Below, one piece after another: positions 47,904 through 57,978 of a stretch of 64,000 bases of DNA. The translations under genes and the position numbers were made by a program. Where the stretch lies: NCBI GenBank assembly GCA_037501455.1, contig CM074863.1, positions 8,614,001 through 8,678,000 of the forward strand, read 5' to 3'. Numbering within the stretch: position 1 is the first letter of the stretch; every line of letters begins with the position of its first letter. Source of the DNA: Lantana camara (lineage: Eukaryota; Streptophyta; Magnoliopsida; Lamiales; Verbenaceae). Below the pieces are notes generated by a model. It was given only the letters and a program-made list of their open reading frames with translations. It was not told the DNA's origin and did not search any database.

Positions 47904-48391
47904 ATCGACTTCTTCTTCTTCTTCTTCAACAACGATGAGGTGAGCTGGTTGCCGCCGGTGGTCGGATTCTAAAATCGATGAGTAAAGAAAATGGAGAAAT
48001 AAAAAGGAAGATGATAAAGGGATCAGAAATTGGAAGGAGTAAAAATAGTGTGGTTGTAGTAAAAAGTGAGGGTAAAACAGACTTTTTAGAGCTTTGGGGG
48101 GTTTATGTATTGGTGATGTAAAACATATTTTTTTCAAATTAGGGGATTTAAGATAACTTTTAAGTATATTTGGTCCTATATATGAATTGCCCCAGTATGA
48201 GAACCCACAATCTTTTCTACTCTGACTTTTAGTTTCATTTATTAAAAAGTTGTGTGTATATTTTCAAATTGCAATCATGGTGGGTCTCACTCTACAAAAG
48301 GTTGTTGGCAACTACAAAACGCTGATATGGCGGTTGTGGTATTGTGATGAATTGTACATACCCTCAAAACGCTCATATGGATATATATATA

Positions 48392-48768
48392 GGGCGAATT
48401 ACATTTGAGTACCCTTAGATTTGGCCGAATTACAATGTAGTCCCTATTTTTTCAATTATTACCATACAGTCTCTGAGGTATGATTTCGAACTAAGGTCCT
48501 TAAATGTCGTTAGGTCTCTCAGGGACCAATATGTAATTTCAACTTAATATAGGGATCGTTTTGTAAAATAATAAAATAATTAGGGATGCATTTGTAAATT
48601 TCTAGCTAAATTTAAATTAGGTCATTTAGGGACCTCAAATGGAACCCTAACGACATTTAGGGACCTCAGACGGAAACAATACCTTAGGGACTATATGGTA
48701 ATAATCGAAATAATAGGGACTACGCTGTAATTAGGCCAAATTTGAGGGTACTCAAATGTAATTCGCCC
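48392..48768. mobile_element. MULE-type foldback MITE
   Basis: GGGCGAATTACATTTGAGTACCC at the left is mirrored at the right end (48746-48768). Long imperfect arms continue inward (agggactatatggtaataat and its complement). The flanks are (ta)n, so the target duplication (tatatata) is ambiguous. Same general type as 20692-20925. Confidence 0.82.
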
Positions 48769-49007
48769 TATATATATATATGCTAAAGTGTTTATTAGTT
48801 ATGCATGTATCTAGGTCGCGGATACATATATATGCTAAAATTAAAGTGTATATTATATATATATGGATATATATATACTATTTAATTAATATATAAAATT
48901 CGGATTAAAATGGTTTGCTTGAAATGATTAATTACATCAGAAAAAATGTGTTTCCTTTACGGTTGCATTTTCTCTCTCACCCTCAACAGCATTTACACTC
49001 TCTCTCC

Positions 49008-49358
49008 TCACTCGCACACAATACATACCTGAACACCTACACCATCTATAAATATCACTCCCGACTTCATAAGCTTGTTTAATGTCATCGTCCCTCCTCG
49101 TGCCTCGGGACTATTCTTAAGTCTGGCGGCGCTCCTATATAGATTGTCAACAGCCAAAACCACGTCGTTGTCGATGAGGCATTCAACGCACGCCAACGGA
49201 AGGATGAGAAAACTGAACAACAAATCCACGAAGTCTTCCTTAGCCACCACGACAGTCAATCGATGGATTTTCTCAAAACGGCTTTCACCTCCATCTTCTT
49301 GGTATGTGTATCTAAGTCCATGAAATGAAATCAGTGGGAGAAGATCATAATTTGCCAC
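49008..49358 (-). pseudogene. DUF674-family gene fragment
   Basis: A 116-codon frame contains a stretch typical of plant DUF674 proteins: LTVVVAKEDFVDLLFSFLILPLACVECL followed by DNLYRSAARL. DUF674 proteins are several hundred residues long with repeated units of this kind; here only one partial unit is present. The ends (upstream MANYDLLPL, downstream GVGVQVCIVCE) show no further similarity. Function of the family is not established. Likely a decayed fragment. Confidence 0.6.
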
Positions 49359-50169
49359 AAAGCAGGGGCAAAAATGTTATTTCAGATGGCCTAATCGTGC
49401 TTAACTATTTGCATACAAAGAATGATCAAAATAACAACATTTTTACATGTTAAAGATTCAAAAGTAATACAGAGAAAATTCACATAAATTAATGCAATCC
49501 AAAAATAAAGATTAGACTCTGCAAACAACCAATCCCAATTTTTCTCCTTTTAAACTGCAAGGGTTATGAATATGCACATTGCATGTGGAGGAGATGCCCA
49601 TATTTGAAGTCCAGCCACAGAAGAGTAAGCCTAAGTCACTATTCCTAACGTAAAAATGTTTAATTAGATAATTTAGGAAAATTCAAACTCTTAGTCACTT
49701 CACTAGCCCTAACTTTTTTTGTTTTTGAAAAAAATGGTTTTACTAAAAAAGATCTTGAAATTTCAAGTTATTTTTTTTGTTATTTGAATTTCAAATTGTT
49801 TTGCAGGATTTTTGCGTCGAGTGATGAGAGCTGGATAAGAATGGTTTGAGACGGGGAGACTTCAAAATGATCAGATATTGGAATGAAAAAAATTTAACTC
49901 ATAATAAAAAGATATTGAAAAATACACTTTATAATTGAGTTTCTTCCCCTCGATTTTTTTTTTCGATTTGGTAGGGACTGTTGAGGGCTTTCGATTTTTT
50001 GCTGTGAATTCAAGCAACAACTGCGTTTGCACTTTAGGTACTGAGTTATACGCTATGTTGCATGGACACGACACGACAACACGGATTTTTTAAAAATTTT
50101 AGGACACGACACGGCTATATTTTATATAAATAAATATATTTTATATATAAATAAAATTATTTTATAAGT
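49359..50169. other. Intergenic; target region of the Gypsy insertion
   Basis: AT-rich. A segment at 50056-50115 with 'gacacgacacg' motifs is continued on the far side of the Gypsy element at about 62385-62520 ('gtgtcggacac', 'gtgtccgacatc'), so the Gypsy element probably landed inside an older repeat. Confidence 0.5.
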
Positions 50170-50981
50170 TGATGGGGTCAAAATACGATCGGCTCATATT
50201 AAGACACGTGGCATCACCAAGATGATGACATCTGTCTCCCCAAGGCTGCACCCGTCAGTGCACGAGCGCCAAGCACAACGAGCGTCATCCCTCTTCAGGA
50301 GTTAAGCCCAACGAGCGCTATCACTCCTACGAGCGTCCAACATGCTAAATGGTTGGCACGACCACAGGCCAAGGGAGCCCTCTTCGAGCGTCACCCTCCC
50401 TCAGAGTGGCCTCTTCCTTCGGCTCATCACTTGAACTGAAGCCTCCATTCCCCTCAGCGGATATCATGGCTCACAGTACTCTAGGTTGACACGAGCGCGC
50501 TCTCAAGCCCTCGTTACCAACCACCCAACTGGCTCTCTGACACAACGTACATGCCCGCGCACCTGCCACTGTTGCCTGCACCAACTTTTGGCCGCTTTTG
50601 CAGAAGATTCCTCCTAGGTTTCTCTCTTGCGCCGCCACGTGTTAGGGCAACATTCGGCCAGGACCACTTGAGGCAAAAGACCAAAGGGCCCTTGACCCTC
50701 AACTATAAATAGCCAAAGTCATCTTCTACATTGGTAAGCTTTCTTCACCGCTGCAACTGTGACTGAACTTACATTTCTTTATACACGGTACTGACTTGAG
50801 CGTCGGAGAGCCAAACTGGGTATCACCCCCAGTTCCCCCAGCTTGGCCTTCTGACTTTTGTTGTGCTTGTCCCAACAGGTAGAACCCACCTCCTCTTTTC
50901 CGGCGAAGTTCCGGTGGTTTCCTCCACTATTACAAATCATAAAGTGATCGGGTTCGGACCCATACATTCCAGAACCCATCA
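50170..50981 (+). repeat. 5' LTR of the Gypsy element
   Basis: 812 bp, TGATGGGGTC...AACCCATCA. It contains a TATA box (tataaata, 50704-50711) that should set transcription start near 50735. Confidence 0.95.
50704..50711 (+). promoter_or_regulatory. LTR TATA box
   Basis: TATAAATA in GC-richer surroundings, repeated at the equivalent place in the 3' LTR (about 61960-61967). Probable promoter of the genomic RNA. Confidence 0.7.
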
Positions 50982-50985
50982 TTTT

Positions 50986-51001
50986 TGGCGCCGTCTGTGG
51001 G
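50986..51001 (+). other. Primer-binding site
   Basis: TGGCGCCGTCTGTGGG four bases after the 5' LTR; the TGG start pairs with a tRNA 3' CCA end. The assignment to tRNA-Arg is from memory of Ogre-type elements. Confidence 0.8.
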
Positions 51002-51072
51002 AAACCAATCCTCCATCTTCTTCCTTTCTTTCTGTTGGTAGAAAAGCGAGCATACCCTTACCTTCAGCAGTC

Positions 51073-54000
51073 ATGGTTGCGACGAGATCTGGAGCTGTGG
51101 GAGGAGGGGATAATGCCTCCCAGGAGGCAAATACCATTATTCCCGTCACCGCTACTGGTGGAGCTCCGCCTCCATCCGCCGCCACTGGTGGAGCACCTCC
51201 CGCCGCAGGAGTGACTCCACAAGCAGAATCTTCTGTACCACCACCTGCACCGCCGGCACCGCAGATTCCCACCACCGCTGGAGGAGCCTCTTTCTCTGCT
51301 CCTCCGCAGCTTGCACAAAACCCCTGGGTCCATCCCCAGATGAATCTCGGATTACAAGGTTATATGGTGCCTCCACCAGGGTACGCCCTTACTCCGTCAG
51401 TCATGATGCCGCCGGTCCCGCCATATCAGGCCGGTCAGATCCAGCTCCCGGTGGTCATCCCCAGGGAGATCGAAGGAGTGGAGTTACCTCCACTTACCAC
51501 GCAACAGTTAAGGGCTCTCTATGCCCAATGTGAGGTTCAGGCGGCCCAGGGGGCATGGGAGAGGTTCCACTCCATGTACTTCCCCTCTGGGCAGGCCACT
51601 CAGATTGCTGCCCCATTAGGCGGACAGCAAAACTTCCCCCTCAGAGAAGCCCAGGCTGTCCTGAGGGCACAACCACCACCACCACCAGCCAGAGAAGTGC
51701 CCCAGCAAGAGGGCAACGAGCGTCCCTCCATGGGCAGGAATAAAGAGCCCACGGAGCGAGTGAACGAGAATGAAGGGGACTCTCATGTCTCCAGGAGGGG
51801 CTCACGAGCCCCCAGACAAGGAAACAAGCAAGGGGACGTAAATCCTGACATCCTCGCGGCTGTGCAAGACCAGCTGCAGGGTCTAAAGGATATGGTGGGA
51901 CAGCTCTCACGAGGGCGTTCAACTCAGATCTCCCCTAGTCGGGATGAACGGGTTGACGCCAGAAGCACCCATACCAGGGACCCTCTACCAAAGGTCCCCC
52001 GCCGCAAGGAACCGGAGGAGAACTTCGGCACGTATGAATACCACCCTCTGGCGAGGGGCTCACCCCTCGTAGAAGAAGTTCTGATGGCCCAAGCAGGCAT
52101 GGCCAAAGTCCCCACCTCCATCAACCGTTACGACGGGACAACTGATCCAGCTGAACACTTGGATCACTTTGTGCATCTTATGCACCTCTACGAGCATTCC
52201 AGCAATTACTGGGCAAAGGTGTTTGTCACTTCCTTGGTAGGGATGGCTCAAGAGTGGTACAAGCGACTGCCGCCGCGCTCGATCCACTCCTATGAAGAAC
52301 TGGCCAATGCTTTCCTCAACCACTTCAATTCCTTGAAAGCGCCGGTCACCGCACCCACTGCCTTATACAACGTGGTGCAGGGCAAGAGCGAATCTCTGCG
52401 CTCGTTTTTCGCTCGCTTCAACAAGGAGATCCTACAAGTGGAAAGACCCTCGATGGATTTCTTGATCCCAGTGCTCTTTCAGGCTGTGGATCACAAACAA
52501 TATGTGAGCAAAAAATTTGCTGATGCCATCGTGGAGAGAAGGCCTGGGACCCTCATGGGCCTAAGGGAAATAGCCGAGCCGTTCTTCGCGCTCGAAGATA
52601 TGTATGGGACGAATGGTCCCCGGCATCACAGCCCGGCCAGGAACGAGCGACCTCATCACGAGCGGGGACGGGATGTGGCTGTCAAGAAGGAGCGCCCTCA
52701 AGAGCGCAGGAGGTCGCCACCACCCCCTCGTCGATTCGAGCGCATTCCGCTCAATAGGCCCAATTCAGAAGTCTATAATCTCTCGGATAAGAAACTCTTC
52801 AAAAGGCCCATCAAAATGAGAGAAACAGACTCACTCAGGCGCTCCAACAAGTACTGCGCATTCCATAAGCAGAGAGGGCACGACACGGATGAGTGCCGAC
52901 AGTTGGAAGCTGAAATTCAGAGGCTCGTCGCAGGGGGCCACCTGAAGGAGTTTGTCCGGGTGCTTGAGCGCTACGACGAACAGTGCAACGAGCGCTCCGG
53001 GAGGAGAAGGAGGAGTCCTTCCCGTTCAAAGAGCCCAAGGGGTAGGGGACCCCCCGAAACCAGCAGCCACCGGGGCAATAAAGGGAAAGCCCCTGTACAA
53101 GAAAACGAGCCCTTCGCAGTTATAAACATGATTACAGGAGGCTCATCAGGAGGGGATTCAAACGCCTCCCGACGGAGGTATGTCCGGAGCTACAACCAGC
53201 GCCCAGCAATGCCCAAACCTATCTATGCCATCCAGGGCCCAAGCGCTCAACGGTCAAAAGAGAGTGATGTAATAGGCTTTGACGATAGGGATTTGGAACA
53301 CATTGTAACACCCCGTGGGGAGGGTATAACCTCTGATTGCCCCATGGTGGTTAGTGTAGATGTGCATAATCATGTTGTAAAAAGGGTGTTGGTGGATAGT
53401 GGAAGCTCTGTTAACGTTTTGCCTTATTCTACGTTTTTAAAGATGAAAGCTGACCTTCCGCTCGAGCCTCTCAAAACGGCCCTCATTGGCTTTGGAGGCT
53501 CGGAAGTTGTCCCACGAGGGCAGATTCGCTTGGCTACTTCATTCGGCCGAGCCCCTCAGCGAAAGACACTCTTGGTAACATACGCGGTGGTGGAGATAGA
53601 CATTCCGTATAACCTCATTATTGGGCGCCCGGCCCTCGTGGACTTTAAAGCTATCATCTCCACCTACCACCAGAAGATTAAATTCCCCACCCCCGAGGGT
53701 GTGGGAGAAGTACTGTGCAACGTGCAGGAGGCTTGGGAATGTTACATGCTGTCCCTCAGAAAGCCACGAGCGGAAAAAACCTTCCAAATAAGTTCCACCA
53801 AAAAATCAGTGGATTTCCCCAACCTGGATGAGGACAGCCCCGCACGGAAGAGGGCGAAATTGAATAAGAAGAAGAACAAAAAGAAGAGGGGAAACGACGG
53901 GGAGAATTCCCTCGAAAATGCACCGCCAGGAATTGTTGGGGGATCGTCCTCAGAAGGAGACGAGCCGAGAGAAGATGAGCCAGCATCCAATGACCGTTTG

Positions 54001-56619
54001 ACGGGAAAGAAAAGGGCGCTCGAACTTCCTCGCCCTGAGATAAGGATCGAACCCTCGGAGAAGTTCCTTACCATTGAGCTGGAGCCCGGAAACAAGGATA
54101 AGACTACTCAGATAGGGTCTAACCTCTCAGGGCCCTCCCAGATCATGATGATTGATTTCCTAAGGAAAAACAGGGATGTGTTCGCGTGGAGAGCCTCCGA
54201 CCTCACAGGGATTGACCCGAGCGTCATCGTCCACAGGCTTAATGTGGATCCCTCATTCAAACCCATTAAGCAGAAAAAGCGGGATGTACATGGTTTTCGA
54301 AAAAGAGCCATTGAGGAGGAAGTTAATAAACTCCTGGAGGCTCAGTATATCGAGCCCATCTTGTACCCGGAATGGTTGTGTAATGTCGTTTTGGTACCCA
54401 AGAGCGCGAACAAATGGCGCATGTGCAACGATTTCACTGATCTCAATAAGGCCTGCCCTAAAGATCCGTACCCACTGCCCCGGATTGACCAACTGGTGGA
54501 CTCGACCGCTGGCTGCGAGCTCATGAGCATGATGGACGCTTTCCAGGGATATTATCAGATCTTCATGGCCCCTGAAGACCGCCCCAAGACTTCGTTTGTT
54601 GTACATCTGGGGGTATATTGCTTCTTAGTCATGCCTTTCGGACTCAAGAATGCGGGAGCTACGTATCAGCGGCTCGTCAACAAGATGTTTGAGAGCGAGA
54701 TTGGAAAATCCATGGAGGTTTATGTGGATGATATGATTGTCAAAAGCGAGCGCCAGGATTCCCACTTGGAAGATCTCGAGCGCACCTTTTCGATCTTGCG
54801 TCATTATGGGATGAAGTTGAACCCTTCAAAATGCACCTTTGGAGTGCAAGGAGGAAAGTTCCTAGGGTACATGGTCAGTCAGAGGGGAATTGAGGCCAAT
54901 CCGGAGAAGATCAAGGCTATTTTGGAGATCCCTTCCCCTCGAAATCTGCGGGAAGTACAAGTCCTAGTAGGCAAGATCATCTCGCTGAACAGATTCATTT
55001 CGCGGTCGGCGGACAGGAACCTTCCCTTCTTCAAAATTTTGAGGAACGCACGTAACTTTGCTTGGACAGAAGAATGCGAAAGAGCGTTGCAAGATATGAA
55101 GGCTTACTTATCGAGCGCGCCATTGTTGACTAAGCCCGTCGAGGGTGAGAGATTGTTTATGAATCTTTCTGTTTCTTCCGAGGCTACAAGCGCGGTTCTG
55201 ATCGCTGTGCGGGAACGGAAACACTTACCTGTCTATTATCTGAGCAAAACATTGCAAGGAGCTGAGAAGAAGTACTTGGAGATTGAGAAGTTCGCGCTTG
55301 CTCTTGTCAACGCCTCAAGAAGGCTAAGGCCTTACTTTCAAGCACACTCCATAACGGTTCTCACCGACCAACCCTTGAAGCAAGTGTTGTCCAAACCTGA
55401 CGTGTCCGGTAGATTAATCAAGTGGGCCATCGAATTGAGCCAGTTTGACCTATGCTTCGAGCCCAGAACCGCGATACAGGCTCAGGTGGTGGCGGATTTG
55501 TTGGTTGAACGCTTTGGTTTCGAGCCCACCGTTGCGGAGAATGAGGGGTTATGGGTACTGCACACCGATGGTTCCTCAACCTCTCAAGGGGGAGGAGTAG
55601 GAGTGGCCCTCAGAAACCCCGATGGGATTGAGCTGGACTTTGCAATCAAGTTGGATTTCCAAGTTACTAATAACGAAGCAGAATATGAAGCCCTCGTGCA
55701 AGGATTGAATATTGCTTTTCAGAATGGAGCCTCCAGAATTACTGCTTATGTAGATTCACAGTTAATAGCGAGCCAGATTGAAGGAACTTACGAGGCTCGA
55801 GAAACCACCATGGTGCAGTACTTAAATAAAGCCAGAGAAATCATTGGGAAGTTCAAGGAATTTCATCTTCTTCAAGTACCAAGAGAAGAGAACGAGCGTG
55901 CGGACGCACTGTCAAAGTTTGCATCGGCTTTAGAGGGCACTTCCGAGCGATCTGTTACGTTCCTTAGAACTGAGGAACCATTGATCAAGGAAAGGATCAC
56001 CACCAAGATGATCGCCATGATTGATCCAAACGAGCCCTGTTGGCTTGACGACATCGTCATCTTCCTTAGAGACGGACTTCCCCCTGCGGACAAGGTGGAA
56101 GCTAGGAAGGTCCGAAGTAAGGCACCTCGTTTCGCATTGGATCCCGAGGGGAAGTTATTCAAGAAATCGTTTCAGGGACCACCAATGAGATGTCTGAGGC
56201 CCTCACAAGCGAGGGAGACGCTCGAACTCATCCACAGTGGAAGCTGTGGGAATCATTCTGGAGGGCGTATTCTGGCAAAGAAGGTCCTGAGAAGTGGGTT
56301 TTATTGGCCCACAGTTCTTCGAGACGCCATTGAATTTTCGAGGAAGTGCCCTAAGTGCCAATTTCATTCAAATCTCCCTCAATTGCCAGCCGCACAGATG
56401 ATCCCAGTAGACGTTTCCTGGCCTTTTGACCAGAGGAGGTATCCAAGCACGTGGGGAGATTGGACCCCAATTGGGAAGGCCCGTTCAAGGTCGTACAACT
56501 CAGAGCTAACAACACTTACACCCTGGAGACACTTCAAGGTGAGCGTTTGCCTCGTCCTTGGAACGCGTGTAACCTCCGGCGGTTTTATGTTTAAAAGCCC
56601 TTTGCAAACCTTGATGTAA
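51073..56619 (+). CDS. Gypsy gag-pol polyprotein with deleted integrase core
   Basis: A single frame of 1848 codons from the ATG at 51073 (MVATRSGAVGG); it is open to 50863 inside the LTR. In order: Pro-rich N-terminus, retrotransposon gag domain (EHLDHFVHLMHLYEH, AQEWYKRLP), zinc knuckle YCAFHKQRGHDTDEC (about residue 594), protease VLVDSGSSVNVLP (Asp about 775) and RT with YVDDM at about 1217. Then come RNase H (LTDQPLKQVL), the second, archaeal-type RNase H (LHTDGSSTSQGG at about 1496, NNEAEYEALVQGL) and an integrase HHCC finger (near 56230-56360). Right after WPFDQ (56433) the sequence jumps to the integrase C-terminal end read in another frame (a RLDPNWEGPF-type motif, ending at the stop 56592-56594). 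The D,D,E core is therefore missing and the annotated frame runs into nonsense to 56619. Confidence 0.93.
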   Translation: MVATRSGAVGGGDNASQEANTIIPVTATGGAPPPSAATGGAPPAAGVTPQAESSVPPPAPPAPQIPTTAGGASFSAPPQLAQNPWVHPQMNLGLQGYMVPPPGYALTPSVMMPPVPPYQAGQIQLPVVIPREIEGVELPPLTTQQLRALYAQCEVQAAQGAWERFHSMYFPSGQATQIAAPLGGQQNFPLREAQAVLRAQPPPPPAREVPQQEGNERPSMGRNKEPTERVNENEGDSHVSRRGSRAPRQGNKQGDVNPDILAAVQDQLQGLKDMVGQLSRGRSTQISPSRDERVDARSTHTRDPLPKVPRRKEPEENFGTYEYHPLARGSPLVEEVLMAQAGMAKVPTSINRYDGTTDPAEHLDHFVHLMHLYEHSSNYWAKVFVTSLVGMAQEWYKRLPPRSIHSYEELANAFLNHFNSLKAPVTAPTALYNVVQGKSESLRSFFARFNKEILQVERPSMDFLIPVLFQAVDHKQYVSKKFADAIVERRPGTLMGLREIAEPFFALEDMYGTNGPRHHSPARNERPHHERGRDVAVKKERPQERRRSPPPPRRFERIPLNRPNSEVYNLSDKKLFKRPIKMRETDSLRRSNKYCAFHKQRGHDTDECRQLEAEIQRLVAGGHLKEFVRVLERYDEQCNERSGRRRRSPSRSKSPRGRGPPETSSHRGNKGKAPVQENEPFAVINMITGGSSGGDSNASRRRYVRSYNQRPAMPKPIYAIQGPSAQRSKESDVIGFDDRDLEHIVTPRGEGITSDCPMVVSVDVHNHVVKRVLVDSGSSVNVLPYSTFLKMKADLPLEPLKTALIGFGGSEVVPRGQIRLATSFGRAPQRKTLLVTYAVVEIDIPYNLIIGRPALVDFKAIISTYHQKIKFPTPEGVGEVLCNVQEAWECYMLSLRKPRAEKTFQISSTKKSVDFPNLDEDSPARKRAKLNKKKNKKKRGNDGENSLENAPPGIVGGSSSEGDEPREDEPASNDRLTGKKRALELPRPEIRIEPSEKFLTIELEPGNKDKTTQIGSNLSGPSQIMMIDFLRKNRDVFAWRASDLTGIDPSVIVHRLNVDPSFKPIKQKKRDVHGFRKRAIEEEVNKLLEAQYIEPILYPEWLCNVVLVPKSANKWRMCNDFTDLNKACPKDPYPLPRIDQLVDSTAGCELMSMMDAFQGYYQIFMAPEDRPKTSFVVHLGVYCFLVMPFGLKNAGATYQRLVNKMFESEIGKSMEVYVDDMIVKSERQDSHLEDLERTFSILRHYGMKLNPSKCTFGVQGGKFLGYMVSQRGIEANPEKIKAILEIPSPRNLREVQVLVGKIISLNRFISRSADRNLPFFKILRNARNFAWTEECERALQDMKAYLSSAPLLTKPVEGERLFMNLSVSSEATSAVLIAVRERKHLPVYYLSKTLQGAEKKYLEIEKFALALVNASRRLRPYFQAHSITVLTDQPLKQVLSKPDVSGRLIKWAIELSQFDLCFEPRTAIQAQVVADLLVERFGFEPTVAENEGLWVLHTDGSSTSQGGGVGVALRNPDGIELDFAIKLDFQVTNNEAEYEALVQGLNIAFQNGASRITAYVDSQLIASQIEGTYEARETTMVQYLNKAREIIGKFKEFHLLQVPREENERADALSKFASALEGTSERSVTFLRTEEPLIKERITTKMIAMIDPNEPCWLDDIVIFLRDGLPPADKVEARKVRSKAPRFALDPEGKLFKKSFQGPPMRCLRPSQARETLELIHSGSCGNHSGGRILAKKVLRSGFYWPTVLRDAIEFSRKCPKCQFHSNLPQLPAAQMIPVDVSWPFDQRRYPSTWGDWTPIGKARSRSYNSELTTLTPWRHFKVSVCLVLGTRVTSGGFMFKSPLQTLM
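56433..56594 (+). pseudogene. Integrase C-terminal remnant, out of frame
   Basis: The frame starting about 56435 encodes an integrase tail (KHVGRLDPNWEGPFKVV ... LPRPWNACNLRRFYV) ending in TAA at 56594. It is shifted from the long polyprotein frame by the internal deletion at about 56433. Confidence 0.85.
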
Positions 56620-56901
56620 TAAGCCTCTTTAACGGGTGCTATGTAATTCCAATCACAAGTAAGCATTTACATAGTCTTTTCTATTTTTTTCTAATATTCC
56701 TATTTCTGTGATTGCTTGAATGGATAAGTCCCACGGCACTCGTCTTCGCGAGCGTGGTTGGCAACCCATTCCAATATGCATGCGGTTATCTCGTATGGGT
56801 TACGCTTGCCAGTACTCTACTCCGCATGAGGGGACGCCCTCGTAAGGATAGACTGGTTACGCTCACAACCAATTAAGCGAGTTGGAAGAAGATTATGAAG
56901 A

Positions 56902-57100
56902 AAATCCTAGTAGGCCTCGGCCGTTTCATAAAACGCCTTGCGCTCGAAAACGGGATCACCTACAAGAGCAAATCCTAGTAGGCCTTGGCCGTTTCTTATA
57001 ACGCCTTGCGCTCGAAAATGGGATCTCCTACAAGAACAAATCCTAGTAGGCCTTGGCCGTTTCTTATAACGCCTTGCGCTCGAAACCGGGATTTCCTGCA
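56902..57100 (+). repeat. Three 68-bp tandem repeats in the Gypsy element
   Basis: Units start at 56902, 56970 and 57038 (aaatcctagtaggcct...gccttgcgctcgaaa), spaced exactly 68 bp. Non-coding. Confidence 0.92.
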
Positions 57101-57235
57101 GAGCCAGAAATATAACAATAGCCAGAGCGCTCGACCAATGGCCTCAAAGTCAAGAACGAGGGCAACCACTCAGTAAGACCCTCGCATACACTCAAGACTC
57201 GGCAAAATCCCCCGAGAGCGGGAGGAATGTCACAA

Positions 57236-57725
57236 GTCATGAGCGGGAGGGGGCAATCCCACCATAAGACCCTCACGATCGCTCATGACTTAGACAAATT
57301 TTCAAGAAAAATTTGTACAAAGTCATGAGCGGGGGGGCAATCCCACCATAAGACCCTCACGATCGCTCATGACTTAGACAAATTTTCAAGAAAAATTTGT
57401 ACAAAGTCATGAGCGGGGGGGTAATCCCACCATAAGACCCTCACGATCGCTCATGACTAAACAAATTTTCAAGAAAAATTTATAGGTCATGAGCGGGGGG
57501 GCAATCTCACAATAAGACCCTCACGATCGCTCATGACTTAAAACAAATTTTCAAAACAAAATTTATACAAGTTTTGAGTAGGGGGTAATCTCACAATAAG
57601 ACCCTCACGACCGCTCAAGACTCGGACAAATTTCCAAAAAGCAAAAACAAAATTTATACAAGTCTTGAGTGGGGGGCAATCTCACAATAAGACCCCCACG
57701 ATCGCTCATGACTTAGACAAATTTT
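57236..57725 (+). repeat. Six 80-91-bp tandem repeats, each an internal hairpin
   Basis: Units start at about 57236, 57322, 57406, 57486, 57571 and 57662. The better-preserved ones open with GTCATGAGCG and, after 'taagaccctcacgat', carry its complement CGCTCATGAC, so they can fold. Tandem repeats in this 3' region are usual in Tat/Ogre elements. Confidence 0.92.
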
Positions 57726-57978
57726 CGTTGCATCACAGAAATGAAATATCCACAGAGTATGCTACACACAGTCTTCTTATTACAAGATTTGTTCCAGCAA
57801 GCTCTAAATATAAGTTCTGATTCATAAGTGAATAAAAGAACAAAGTCATGAAAACAGAAGGTATATTCATTGATAAGAGAAATCTTACAAGGAGATAAAG
57901 GCTCAAAGGCCCAAGAAATGCTATTACAAAAGGCAGAAAAGCGGAAAAACACATAGAAAAGCTATAAAAGAAGAAGCT

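Noticed and set aside
50514..50702. 62-codon minus frame present in both LTRs
   Set aside because: Identical position in both LTRs simply reflects LTR duplication; no domain.
57236..57725. Possible CRISPR-like array
   Set aside because: The repeats are contiguous without unique spacers and lie inside a plant retrotransposon.
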